Below, in pieces: positions 10,226 to 21,632 of a stretch of DNA of 64,000 nucleotides. A model generated the notes under the pieces. The model did no database searches. It was not told the origin of the DNA and saw only the letters and a list, made by a program, of their open reading frames with translations. A program made the translations under genes and the position numbers. The stretch is taken from the NCBI GenBank assembly GCA_947579605.1, contig OX388320.1:992001-1056000 (forward strand). The letters are read 5' to 3'. Origin of the DNA: Athripsodes cinereus. Lineage: Eukaryota > Arthropoda > Insecta > Trichoptera > Leptoceridae. How positions within the stretch are numbered: the first letter of the stretch is position 1; the number at the start of each line of letters is the position of its first letter.

Positions 10226-10621
10226 TAGGTATTCAAAACACGTTAATGTGCTTATTAACTTCTGATAAAAAAAAACTTCAGTTGAAATTATAATAATAAT
10301 ACCTACTAATGTTTCTTTATTGAAATAACGTTGATCACAATTACATACAACAAATAAACAAAACACATTAAAACGTTTTTTTTTTTATTTACACTAGCCA
10401 TAACAAGGCTGTGCTGTGGCAGAAAAACAATAGACTGATCCTGTCAGATAAAAACAAATAAACAAGCATTTTTTGTTCATGGTTGTCTTGTTTGAATGTA
10501 CTTTTTTATGTCTGTCATGTATTCGTTATATATTCTCTACATGTAAAAAGGCTCACACCATATGTTATGATAAAATAAAATAAAAAATAAAATTAAGATG
10601 ATTTAGTCATTTAGTGTATAA

Positions 10622-11093
10622 AGTGGCATTCACATTGCTTCACTTTGGATGATCATCCAGAGTGTCAGGGTCAAAGCTGTTCATCGAAAGTGAACACGTC
10701 TGTTCACACTTGTTCATCCTATGCTTTCACTGCCATGTCAACACTCACGGTCATGTTGTATGCAGTTTAAAATATTTTCGTAAAAAAAAAATTAAATAAA
10801 AAAATTAAAAATAACAGTTAACATTTCTAGAATATTAAAACTAATTAATATAATTCTCGACAGCACGATAATTTTGTTTATTTAATAGATACTAATTCAT
10901 AGAGAATAAGACAAAAAAAGGATAAAACTTGTTTATGGTCGTTTCAGTGAAAGGATCAAAATTATGTTGGATGGTAATCGCTTTCTTCCGTCATCGCCAG
11001 TGATCACTATTGACGAAACGCCTGTTCGTACCTTTTCATTTTGGAAGATCATTCAGAGTGATCACTGTGTGAAAGACAAATGTGAACGACACT
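10622..11093. mobile_element. candidate MITE with TAA duplication
   Basis: The left end AGTGGCATTCACATT and the right end, on the other strand, AGTGTCGTTCACATT are inverted repeats, and TAA stands on both outer sides (10619-10621, 11094-11096). A 3-bp duplication of this type fits the PIF/Harbinger group, which is inferred. Inner sequence includes GATGATCATCCAGAG and GTTCATCGAAAGTGAAC palindromic pieces. A relic of the same family is at 55790-55845. The right flank is the TTAA shared with the following tandem elements. Confidence 0.45.
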
Positions 11094-11964
11094 TAAGGGG
11101 CCCCGATAGCGAATGCGTCAATTTCAACGTTTTTTCGATGTTTTTCAGCTACTAAAATACGTATACCTTTCATGGTGCGTTCATAAAAAAAATATATAAT
11201 ATAGTTCAATATTTTATCTACCTTTTCATTGCGGAGACGTTTTGATAAGTTATACCAGTTTTTCAGAAAAAAATATAGAAAATAAGCTTAACTAATATTT
11301 ATACGCATCAGATCTCAAGTTCTCTTTGTCGGAGAGATTCATTTTTTTCTTTGAGTAATTCGGTATATAAATATCTCAAATATCATTGTTAACCTAACTT
11401 TAGTTTATGTAATTTTCTTCTTCAAATATCTAAAAACTTGTATGCATAAAAATCTCGTTTTTCGCCCACCGGACTTTCAATAGAATTCAAATACAAATTA
11501 GCCCTGCCCTAGGGGTGTGTCTATAAATGTTAGTACTGAGTTAAATGTCGAGAGGGGTGGACGTATCGCATATCTTTATGTATAAATTATTGAATAAGAA
11601 TTACATTGTTAAGAAGAATCTTATGAGATGATAGTCAGCTGTTTTGTAAACGGTACTAAATAATATTTTAAGTCGTCATTTGTATTCTAAGCATTAACTA
11701 TCAAATTAATTCCTGTGAAATGATCTTTCATAATTAGGTATATCGAAATGAATACATAAATGCACATTTTTTTGTGCATATAATTCGCAACCAAATTATA
11801 TCATAACATTAGGTGTACGTACTGTATCTGATGTCTACCTATAAGTCTTATGAGTCATAAATCAATAAATCTCCTTCTAGTCGAGAAATGAATTAACTAA
11901 ATGGAATAAACATACAATTTATCCTCTTCGTGCCATTTATAAATACTTACTATACACTATACTA

Positions 11965-12175
11965 TACCATTACGGTATATCCCACAAGTGGGGTAGCCAG
12001 CAGACCAGCTGCATGTTATAAACATGCAAGCTGTCCTCTCCGTGCCGATAGACAACCGAGACATTCAATATGAGTGTCTAATCTCATCGCAGAATTTAAA
12101 ATGTAAAATGTCTTAATTTTTTCGAACACCTGCCTTTTACACATTTAGAAATGCCTTATACGTAATGTTTACTAC
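11965..12175 (-). repeat. family A repeat within tandem element
   Basis: CGGTATATCCCACAAGTGGG then GTAGCCAGCAGACCAGCTGC and TGTCCTCTCCGTGCC are the diagnostic 3' half of family A, on the minus strand. The same copy is duplicated at 15686-15896. Confidence 0.7.
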
Positions 12176-12393
12176 ACTCTCATAAGTAGGAATGTTTAAC
12201 GAATACCTGCTTTATACAAATCACTCGAAAATTACATTACAGCACTACACAGATCAAGATATAGGCCCCTTCATGACTTTTTTTTATCTCTTTTCGAACA
12301 CAAACAACACGAGCTCACTTATATTCCATAGTAGAAGGAATTGTGCAAAGAAGTGTGCAAGAATAGGTTGGTCTGGTGTTCCATCCTTTCTGC

Positions 12394-12605
12394 TATACTA
12401 TACCCTCACGCCGTGTCCCAAGTGGGGTAGGCAGAGAGAACGGAACGCCGAACAGATCTATCTTTACACACTTCCTTCGCTTCCTCCACATTCATACAGT
12501 TTCTCATACACGCACGTCGGTTCCTTTTCAAGTCACGTGGTTCTCAGACGCCCGCGTTTCCTCACACCCTTTCTTTCAGATAAGTATATATCCTCTACCA
12601 CATAT
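12394..12605 (-). pseudogene. LINE family B 3' end within tandem element
   Basis: On the minus strand it encodes pieces of the family B C-terminus (the CKDRS..RSVLSAYPTW region) and ends with the tail CTTGGGACACGGCGTGAGGG then TATAGTATAG. Internal deletions and frameshifts are present. It recurs at 16115-16326. Confidence 0.65.
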
Positions 12606-12611
12606 GTGTAA

Positions 12612-12775
12612 TAATAAACATGCAAGCAGTTTTCTCCGTGCCAAAATATAATTAAGACATTCAATATGGGTAACAAACCTCATCGCTGAAATTAGAATGT
12701 AAAATGTCTATATTTTCAAACACCTGCTTTTTACAGGACACTCGAAAACTTATGCAAAAGAGTGGGAGACCAATT
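12612..12775 (-). repeat. family A repeat, second copy within tandem element
   Basis: AACATGCAAGCAGTTTTCTC then CGTGCC, CATTCAATATGGGTAAC and GACACTCGAAAACTT follow the family A order on the minus strand. It recurs at 16333-16496. Confidence 0.6.
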
Positions 12776-13379
12776 TTTAAGTAAGTCGGTATACACAAAC
12801 ACAATGCTACTATAATAGGTATAATATCTATTCATAATAGTTGCGAGTAGGTAATAGGTATACAATAATAGACAAAAGCTTTTGTAATAAACAAATACTC
12901 GACATAAAGACTGCAAAATTAAGATTGTCCCTAAAAGCAGGTATCAAAATTTAGAAAGTTTTCAAAATAATAATATTGTTCAAGTTCCTACTTATAAGTT
13001 GTTAGCCCGGCTTCACTCTAGAAATGAACATAAAATGGACAAATAAACACTTACGAATAATAAATAAAAGTATTTTTTCTCTTGAAACCGGCAACACCAT
13101 TTTACAAATATTATCCTGATATATATAAAGTGTTGTTTACAATATAATATTACATGGTAGTCTGGTTATAAACTGTATTATATCTGTCTAGAAATAAGAT
13201 ATGTATAAAAATTTTAGACTAAAAAAATACCCATCCAATGAGACATTGATTATTATATTTCCTCAATCTTGTCTAATATTGTGTCTATTGAAAATATTAT
13301 ATAAACATACATACATAATGACGTGCAAAACGAACGGACTAAAATATTTATGTGATATTTTTTCGTTTCATAACAAATA

Positions 13380-13815
13380 AGTAGGGTAGCTAGCAGCCAA
13401 CTGAAATAATAAATATGCAAGTTGGACAACGGAGGACTGTTTGAGCCAATAAAATTAAAGACATTCAAGATGGGTGGCATACCTCATTGCTGAACTGAAG
13501 ATGTTAAATGTCTTAAACAAAATGTAATATAAATACCTTTCTTACATTGGACGCCCGAAAACTAACAGAAAACAGTGGGAGACCAATTCTTTACTGGGGA
13601 CTTCACGGGAGCAACAAAACCTGACCATAAACAATCATAAAAGATTTCTTACTTACCTACTAATGGTACTAAGTACTTGTAAACATACAGGTCATCCTCT
13701 CTGTGACAATACTAAAATTAGAAATTTAGAAAACCCCGTGGAGTGTCCTGTAAAAATAGGTCTCCCACTCTATTCTGTAAATTTTCGAGTTGCATCAAAG
13801 ACATCATTTCGAATA
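13380..13815 (-). repeat. degraded family A pieces in inverted arrangement
   Basis: A minus-strand copy lies at about 13380-13600 (GTAGGGTAGCTAGCAGCCAA; CATTCAAGATGGGTGGCA), followed by plus-strand pieces at about 13680-13815 (GGTCTCCCACTCTATTCTG, GAGTTGCATC). The arrangement recurs at 17101-17536. The rest of each tandem element contains LINE-tail-like (TTTA)n at about 14125-14150 and no gene. Confidence 0.5.
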
Positions 13816-14817
13816 ACTCACGTAAAAGACAATAAAGATAATTTTTGATGAGTGAAAATAACAGTTTTTTATTTCAATTTTATTTATTATTATTTTTAAT
13901 TAAATTTTTGATTTTATACCTTACCTATATTACACCCATCTTGAATGACTTGTCTAGTTATTTTGTTCATTACCGGGTGCTACGCTTAATAAAAATTGTG
14001 AATTATTTATAAATTGTGTATTCTCTTAATTTATTAGGTACTCGCCCATTGCGCAGTATCATTTATCTGTATCACATTGTTTTATAACTTGAATGTATGC
14101 TCCTTAATCTGCAATAAAGTTTATTTTTATTTATTTATTTTATTCTTCACTGTACATTGGTTACAATATTACATAAAAAAAGTGTCCTCAAAATAACAGT
14201 TATGTCTTCCAACTAGCCCGGTATTATTATTACCCGGTTTATTATTATTATTATTATTCTAAACCATACAGCAGGAAAAGGTACTACAATATTGTATAAT
14301 GATTATAGTATACCTACTTGTAAATTTAAATAATTTTGCATAGGTAAACCAAATTGTGTTTGCAACCTGTTTTGAGATAATGATGGATATAATATTTTCT
14401 CAGCGTCAAAGAGTCAATGTTTTTCAATAACAATATTATCCTGATTAGGTAGATAATGTAAAGATTATATTAATGTTGATGCCTATCTTATATTATTTTG
14501 AATAGAATCATTCAAAAAAAGCCTATTGTTATGTAAGTAGTCTACTTACCTATATCTATTGTTATTACTGACTAAGTTGTAAAATAATGCGATACCATGA
14601 AGTGTGGCACGGTGCAAGAGAGAAAGATGTATAGCCTATTCGCAATAACTAATCTACGACGTATTCTTACGGGATTTCAATATGATTTCTGTTTGTTTGA
14701 TTTTGCATCCTAGCGGGGAAACAACTGCGGGGAAAGGGAAGATGAAGACCGCGCGGAGGGAGAAATCTGTAGTACAGCCCATTACCAAAATATTCTGGCG
14801 GTATAGCGTACCCTTAA

Positions 14818-17800
14818 GGGGCCCCGATAGCGAATGCGTCAATTTCAACGTTTTTTCGATGTTTTTCAGCTACTAAAATACGTATACCTTTCATGGTGCG
14901 TTCATAAAAAAAATATATAATATAGTTCAATATTTTATCTACCTTTTCATTGCGGAGACGTTTTGATAAGTTATACCAGTTTTTCAGAAAAAAATATAGA
15001 AAATAAGCTTAACTAATATTTATACGCATCAGATCTCAAGTTCTCTTTGTCGGAGAGATTCATTTTTTTCTTTGAGTAATTCGGTATATAAATATCTCAA
15101 ATATCATTGTTAACCTAACTTTAGTTTATGTAATTTTCTTCTTCAAATATCTAAAAACTTGTATGCATAAAAATCTCGTTTTTCGCCCACCGGACTTTCA
15201 ATAGAATTCAAATACAAATTAGCCCTGCCCTAGGGGTGTGTCTATAAATGTTAGTACTGAGTTAAATGTCGAGAGGGGTGGACGTATCGCATATCTTTAT
15301 GTATAAATTATTGAATAAGAATTACATTGTTAAGAAGAATCTTATGAGATGATAGTCAGCTGTTTTGTAAACGGTACTAAATAATATTTTAAGTCGTCAT
15401 TTGTATTCTAAGCATTAACTATCAAATTAATTCCTGTGAAATGATCTTTCATAATTAGGTATATCGAAATGAATACATAAATGCACATTTTTTTGTGCAT
15501 ATAATTCGCAACCAAATTATATCATAACATTAGGTGTACGTACTGTATCTGATGTCTACCTATAAGTCTTATGAGTCATAAATCAATAAATCTCCTTCTA
15601 GTCGAGAAATGAATTAACTAAATGGAATAAACATACAATTTATCCTCTTCGTGCCATTTATAAATACTTACTATACACTATACTATACCATTACGGTATA
15701 TCCCACAAGTGGGGTAGCCAGCAGACCAGCTGCATGTTATAAACATGCAAGCTGTCCTCTCCGTGCCGATAGACAACCGAGACATTCAATATGAGTGTCT
15801 AATCTCATCGCAGAATTTAAAATGTAAAATGTCTTAATTTTTTCGAACACCTGCCTTTTACACATTTAGAAATGCCTTATACGTAATGTTTACTACACTC
15901 TCATAAGTAGGAATGTTTAACGAATACCTGCTTTATACAAATCACTCGAAAATTACATTACAGCACTACACAGATCAAGATATAGGCCCCTTCATGACTT
16001 TTTTTTATCTCTTTTCGAACACAAACAACACGAGCTCACTTATATTCCATAGTAGAAGGAATTGTGCAAAGAAGTGTGCAAGAATAGGTTGGTCTGGTGT
16101 TCCATCCTTTCTGCTATACTATACCCTCACGCCGTGTCCCAAGTGGGGTAGGCAGAGAGAACGGAACGCCGAACAGATCTATCTTTACACACTTCCTTCG
16201 CTTCCTCCACATTCATACAGTTTCTCATACACGCACGTCGGTTCCTTTTCAAGTCACGTGGTTCTCAGACGCCCGCGTTTCCTCACACCCTTTCTTTCAG
16301 ATAAGTATATATCCTCTACCACATATGTGTAATAATAAACATGCAAGCAGTTTTCTCCGTGCCAAAATATAATTAAGACATTCAATATGGGTAACAAACC
16401 TCATCGCTGAAATTAGAATGTAAAATGTCTATATTTTCAAACACCTGCTTTTTACAGGACACTCGAAAACTTATGCAAAAGAGTGGGAGACCAATTTTTA
16501 AGTAAGTCGGTATACACAAACACAATGCTACTATAATAGGTATAATATCTATTCATAATAGTTGCGAGTAGGTAATAGGTATACAATAATAGACAAAAGC
16601 TTTTGTAATAAACAAATACTCGACATAAAGACTGCAAAATTAAGATTGTCCCTAAAAGCAGGTATCAAAATTTAGAAAGTTTTCAAAATAATAATATTGT
16701 TCAAGTTCCTACTTATAAGTTGTTAGCCCGGCTTCACTCTAGAAATGAACATAAAATGGACAAATAAACACTTACGAATAATAAATAAAAGTATTTTTTC
16801 TCTTGAAACCGGCAACACCATTTTACAAATATTATCCTGATATATATAAAGTGTTGTTTACAATATAATATTACATGGTAGTCTGGTTATAAACTGTATT
16901 ATATCTGTCTAGAAATAAGATATGTATAAAAATTTTAGACTAAAAAAATACCCATCCAATGAGACATTGATTATTATATTTCCTCAATCTTGTCTAATAT
17001 TGTGTCTATTGAAAATATTATATAAACATACATACATAATGACGTGCAAAACGAACGGACTAAAATATTTATGTGATATTTTTTCGTTTCATAACAAATA
17101 AGTAGGGTAGCTAGCAGCCAACTGAAATAATAAATATGCAAGTTGGACAACGGAGGACTGTTTGAGCCAATAAAATTAAAGACATTCAAGATGGGTGGCA
17201 TACCTCATTGCTGAACTGAAGATGTTAAATGTCTTAAACAAAATGTAATATAAATACCTTTCTTACATTGGACGCCCGAAAACTAACAGAAAACAGTGGG
17301 AGACCAATTCTTTACTGGGGACTTCACGGGAGCAACAAAACCTGACCATAAACAATCATAAAAGATTTCTTACTTACCTACTAATGGTACTAAGTACTTG
17401 TAAACATACAGGTCATCCTCTCTGTGACAATACTAAAATTAGAAATTTAGAAAACCCCGTGGAGTGTCCTGTAAAAATAGGTCTCCCACTCTATTCTGTA
17501 AATTTTCGAGTTGCATCAAAGACATCATTTCGAATAACTCACGTAAAAGACAATAAAGATAATTTTTGATGAGTGAAAATAACAGTTTTTTATTTCAATT
17601 TTATTTATTATTATTTTTAATTAAATTTTTGATTTTATACCTTACCTATATTACACCCATCTTGAATGACTTGTCTAGTTATTTTGTTCATTACCGGGTG
17701 CTACGCTTAATAAAAATTGTGAATTATTTATAAATTGTGTATTCTCTTAATTTATTAGGTACTCGCCCATTGCGCAGTATCATTTATCTGTATCACATTG

Positions 17801-18534
17801 TTTTATAACTTGAATGTATGCTCCTTAATCTGCAATAAAGTTTATTTTTATTTATTTATTTTATTCTTCACTGTACATTGGTTACAATATTACATAAAAA
17901 AAGTGTCCTCAAAATAACAGTTATGTCTTCCAACTAGCCCGGTATTATTATTACCCGGTTTATTATTATTATTATTATTCTAAACCATACAGCAGGAAAA
18001 GGTACTACAATATTGTATAATGATTATAGTATACCTACTTGTAAATTTAAATAATTTTGCATAGGTAAACCAAATTGTGTTTGCAACCTGTTTTGAGATA
18101 ATGATGGATATAATATTTTCTCAGCGTCAAAGAGTCAATGTTTTTCAATAACAATATTATCCTGATTAGGTAGATAATGTAAAGATTATATTAATGTTGA
18201 TGCCTATCTTATATTATTTTGAATAGAATCATTCAAAAAAAGCCTATTGTTATGTAAGTAGTCTACTTACCTATATCTATTGTTATTACTGACTAAGTTG
18301 TAAAATAATGCGATACCATGAAGTGTGGCACGGTGCAAGAGAGAAAGATGTATAGCCTATTCGCAATAACTAATCTACGACGTATTCTTACGGGATTTCA
18401 ATATGATTTCTGTTTGTTTGATTTTGCATCCTAGCGGGGAAACAACTGCGGGGAAAGGGAAGATGAAGACCGCGCGGAGGGAGAAATCTGTAGTACAGCC
18501 CATTACCAAAATATTCTGGCGGTATAGCGTACCC
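14818..18534. mobile_element. TTAA-flanked 3,717-bp element, tandem copy 2
   Basis: Head-to-tail repeat of 11097-14813 with a period of exactly 3,721 bases, i.e. body plus one TTAA. All frames, nested repeats and landmarks recur at +3,721 and no difference was noticed by eye. It ends at CCC followed by TTAA (18535-18538). The nested LINE and family A pieces described for copy 1 are also present here at +3,721. Confidence 0.85.
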
Positions 18535-18950
18535 TTAAGATTATGTCCGCTACTCTTCAGCGATTTTCAAAGAGCTTTAAAAATAATAACGTATTAAATA
18601 TTAACTTAAGCATTAAGTTAATATTTTCGTTAGTGGATTAAGAATTAAAGACTAAAAAAGTTGATAGCAGATTTTGACTCTGTTTTAGTTAAGTAAAGGT
18701 TTTAATATAATATTATTATACTTTAGTACAAGATTAACAGTAATTGACTATTTGCAGATAACGACGGTAGGTGTGTGATAACGCGACGATAATTAAAAAT
18801 ACTAAAAACACTCCTCAAATCATTATCGATTACAAATATTATGTAACACCTGAAAATATAAGTTTCCAGGCAGCCGAATTGACTACTTTCAATAGAGCAG
18901 TTTCTTACAGTCAACTATGCCTGTTTATTACACAAAAGACACCGTGGAAA
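18535..18950. other. AT-rich interval without recognisable features
   Basis: Between the end of the tandem elements and the next family A copy nothing gene-like or repetitive was recognised. The 63-codon minus-strand frame starting at 18914 has no known motif. Confidence 0.4.
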
Positions 18951-19365
18951 ATACGTGGAGCATTCGGCAAACGATTGGTCTCCCACTCTTTTGCGAAAAT
19001 TATCGTAATAGGTTCGATAAATAGAGTTCATCGGTAACCTGGAGGTAGAGGCTCGGCCTCGTGAACAAGGGGTTCGTGGTTCGATACCAGGTGTCGGCAG
19101 ACTCCCGTTTCACGACACAAGCTTTTAGTAGCTCTGTGAAAGGTGTATAAGGTTGTATTTGGGTTCATAACAAAACCCAGTTAAGTATATCGTGTCCGAA
19201 AAAATAGATATTTTACAAATGGAATTCAGCGATGAGGTGTGTCACTCAAACTGAATGTCTTAGTTCTTTGTTGGCACGGAGAGGACAGATTGCATGTTTA
19301 TTTAATTCAACTGTTCTTTTGGCTACCCCACTTGTGGGATATGTCGTGAAAATACGTGAAACTTT
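18950..19365 (+). repeat. family A repeat interrupted by a SINE
   Basis: The 5' part (GGTCTCCCACTCTTTTGCGA) lies at 18980-19000 and the 3' part at 19210-19365 (AGCGATGAGGTGTGTCACTC; GGCACGGAGAGGACAG; CTACCCCACTTGTGGGATAT). A tRNA-derived SINE lies between them. Confidence 0.7.
19031..19195 (+). mobile_element. tRNA-derived SINE
   Basis: The head 19034-19100 contains an A-box-like TGGAGGTAGAGGCTC and a B-box-like GGTTCGTGGTTCGATACC, spaced as in an RNA polymerase III promoter. The body (CGGCAGACTCCCGTTTCACG; TTTTAGTAGCTCTGTGAAAG; GTTGTATTTGGGTT) recurs without its head at 40531-40625. It does not fold as a functional tRNA, so it is a SINE rather than a tRNA gene. Confidence 0.65.
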
Positions 19366-19579
19366 CTGCAATAAAATATACTCTATCTATAACCTAACAA
19401 AAATTGAAATGGCGACATGCCCTACTACAAAATATAATTTACTATTTGTTTACTGAGACAAAAACGATTCTAAATCAATCCAATAACCGATCCAGACACC
19501 TCAAAGATTACCAAAGTCATTTAAAAGAGTACCTACCTTTGGTTGTTGCGATTAAAGTGTAATGAAGGAAAAAAATTAC

Positions 19580-19723
19580 CGTGTCAATTCTGCCTTCTGG
19601 ACCGGCCTCGCGTACGTCGGGGTGATGGCATAGATCATGGGCAGATCAGGATTGATGATCTTCCTGGCGTCTCCTGGCCTCAGCACGCACTGCACTCCAT
19701 TGGACTTGTTGACGTGGCCATTG
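19580..19723 (-). CDS. glucuronyltransferase internal exon (catalytic domain start)
   Basis: The minus strand encodes SNGHVNKSNG, VQCVLRPGDARK, IINPDLPM and IYAITPTYARPVQKAELTR. IYAITPTYARPVQKAELTR is the signature first strand and UDP-binding start of GT43 beta-1,3-glucuronyltransferases (GlcAT-P/S/I, B3GAT). These Golgi enzymes add glucuronic acid from UDP-GlcA to galactose ends of glycoproteins or the proteoglycan linker. The exon ends at ACG followed by GTAATT, a good donor. A plausible acceptor, GATACGAACAG, stands at its 5' edge, preceded by a T-rich tract, and base composition changes from AT-rich to GC-rich exactly there. The exon is 144 nt, entering and leaving in phase 2. Alternatively the frame can be extended to an ATG at 19842, giving a hydrophobic VLTLLSFSLLMILMCVLLVL segment as an alternative signal anchor; composition makes that less likely. 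Confidence 0.85.
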
Positions 19724-20339
19724 CTGTTCGTATCCAACACAAGCAAAACACACATTAGAATCATCAGAAGTGAAAAACTCAACAATGTCAATACTCTTCT
19801 GTTTACATGCATAAACAAACGATCAAACATTATCAAAACCATTTTCACTTTGTTTAAAAACTATCAAAAAATTTATATTCAATTCAAATGTCGACAAAAG
19901 AATCTGATAATATTCTCAAAAAAAATCAACAAATAAACCACTGTTCAAAATACTAAATCATAAAATGTTTAAATCACTTCTAAAGTTCTTCAAAAATATT
20001 TTAACACTGTATTTTTGAGATTTATATACTACCACGTTGCTAGTACGTACTTTTACTTATAATTTAACGTAAATTAAATAAGTAATTAATGAAAAGCTCT
20101 ATAATTAAATAACTTGACAAAATGGAATGAGTCTTTAGTTTAAAATTTTACTCAAAACTTGCAAAGGAATAAATCACTCAAATTAATTAATTTTGTCAAT
20201 GTTAGCAAACAAAATACGTATAACTTAAGTTCTAAAGAAATTTAGAAAGAAAAAATATTAAAAAGTTTCAAATTTATGAAAAAAAACTCGAAATTTTAAC
20301 AGCGTTAACACAACTAAAGATTTAAAAAATAAAAACAAC

Positions 20340-20490
20340 GCGATACTCGTTAAATTCCAAGAATTAATTATTCAATCGGAACCAGGAAACGTCGAATGTC
20401 AAAGCGACTCGAAAAACAATAATTGTTGCAGAGAAAACAATGTACGTCTAACGTGACACAATTTAAATGACAAACTGAAATATTAGTAAC
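20340..20490. promoter_or_regulatory. possible promoter region upstream of a short ORF
   Basis: This segment has noticeably more CG dinucleotides than its surroundings (GCGATACTCG, ACGTCGAATG, AAAGCGACTCG, GTACGTCTAACGTGAC). It lies directly upstream of the plus-strand reading frame at 20491. It could also serve a minus-strand alternative start of the glucuronyltransferase at 19842. No TATA or initiator element can be assigned confidently. Confidence 0.25.
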
Positions 20491-20640
20491 ATGGAGTCAC
20501 AGAGAGTACAATCAGAAGATAAGGCTCAAAGTATTGAAGATAATAATACTAGAATAAGCGGAAACTTGATACCTAAAAAATGTGATAACGATAAACTAAA
20601 ACGTACGGCCATATCGAGACCCAACAAGAAGGATTATTAA
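20491..20640 (+). CDS. hypothetical 49-residue ORF, possible first exon or pseudogene
   Basis: ATG in good context (GTAACATGG) opens a hydrophilic, charged 49-residue frame beginning MESQRVQSEDKAQSIEDNN and ending SRPNKKDY. After a single TAA the same frame stays open for 29 more codons and reads as a hydrophobic segment (LYPAILAGFCSLLGPSTFQ) up to TAG at 20728-20730. The arrangement of cytosolic tail then membrane segment suggests either the start of a membrane-protein gene broken by one stop codon or a chance frame. A 17-bp block of the hydrophobic part (TCCTGCGATTTTAGCAG) recurs at 32706-32722, which argues that this part may be repeat. I recognise no family. Confidence 0.3.
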   Translation: MESQRVQSEDKAQSIEDNNTRISGNLIPKKCDNDKLKRTAISRPNKKDY

Positions 20641-20794
20641 ATTTTACTATATCCTGCGATTTTAGCAGGATTTTGTTCCTTGTTAGGGCCATCTACTTTT
20701 CAAAGCAGTTTAGCATCATTCTCGTCATAGAAAAACTGGTGGTACCTTCCATTCATGAACCTATAACCTAAACTTAATAATTATCCATAACAGG

Positions 20795-20910
20795 AGAACA
20801 TGCATGAGGAATTGTATGACAGTAACGGAAGCGAAAGATGTATGCAAGGATAGAAGAAAGTGGCGTTCGATACTTTCCGCCTACCCCACGAGGGAAGCGG
20901 CGTGATGGTA
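20795..20910 (+). pseudogene. LINE 3' end fragment (family B relative)
   Basis: The translation RTCMRNCMTVTEAKDVCKDR then RKWRSILSAYPTREAA (with small shifts) is the C-terminal end of the LINE type seen at 6945-7225. It is followed by GCGGCGTGATGGTATGTATG, a tail similar to that of family B. Confidence 0.65.
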
Positions 20911-21124
20911 TGTATGTATTCTTATATAAACGTGATTTATTCGTCATTTTTTCAAGTGACCTCAGCAGTTTTTGTCAAGAATCTAGCAGGATCTTCAAGT
21001 CAAATCTTTTAATCCAAAATTTGTGACAATGTAGCAGGGATAGGCATAGGGTTATTAATTAAACAAGCCGCTGTCAAGTGTATGGTTGAGCCGAGTTCGC
21101 GGGCACTAACCTATCATTATCCAA

Positions 21125-21172
21125 ACGACTGAACATATAATATATGTTCAGTCGTACATATATTATATGTAC
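21125..21172. repeat. two adjacent AT-rich palindromes
   Basis: ACGACTGAACATATA pairs with TATATGTTCAGTCGT, followed at once by a second palindrome GTACATATATTATATGTAC. Either could form a cruciform. No gene is attached. Confidence 0.7.
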
Positions 21173-21426
21173 ACAGCACACAAATATAATAATAGATAAG
21201 AGTTTTAATAGTTTTATGAACTGAGCGTTAATAATTTATTTATCTCTATTCTATTAATAATATTTTTCCAACAATTGTTCGTTGTTATTATTATTATTAA
21301 GTTTAATCTCAGAGGATAATAACCAATTATCAGAAAAATATCAAGCAACAAATAATGATTATAATAGCAGCTTTTAACAAAATATCATTTTGAAGCTACG
21401 TCAGTTTATTTTATTTATTTGTTTTT

Positions 21427-21632
21427 ATGTAAAAAAAAAACAAATTGTTTTTAGTTTAACTGTATTTATATATAAAAATAGAGACCTGGTTTCGACTTAT
21501 GAAGTCATTGTCAACCTATTTAAATTTTTTGATGATATGATTTTGGGTTTGACAATGACTTCATAAGTCGAAACCAGGTCACTATTTTTATAAATAAATA
21601 CAGTAAAACTAAAAACCATGTTTTTTTACATA
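21427..21632. repeat. fold-back element 3
   Basis: Arms of about 90 bp: the left arm ends in GACCTGGTTTCGACTTATGA then AGTCATTGTCAA, and the right arm (21545-21632) is its reverse complement with few mismatches. Outer parts read TTTAGTTTAACTGTATTTAT and the complement of TTTAGTTTTACTGTATTTAT. The centre is 30 bp of AT-rich DNA. The core TTTCGAC...GTCATTGTCAA is shared with the other fold-back elements. Confidence 0.85.

Larger units (their letters stand above)
11097..14813. mobile_element. TTAA-flanked 3,717-bp element, tandem copy 1
   Basis: TTAA at 11093-11096 and 14814-14817 borders a body that begins GGGGCCCCGATAGCG and ends, on the other strand, GGGTACGCTATACCG; 10 of these 15 terminal bases agree. 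Target and GGG/CCC termini fit a piggyBac-type element. No transposase is visible. The frames of 139, 91, 75 and 61 codons are chance frames over repeat sequence. The body contains older insertions of family A and LINE B. It is followed directly by an apparently identical copy. Confidence 0.7.

Noticed and set aside
11097..18534. Repeated frames of 139, 91, 75 and 61 codons as duplicated genes
   Set aside because: They run through LINE and family A pieces in wrong frames or strands; duplication of the whole element explains their recurrence.
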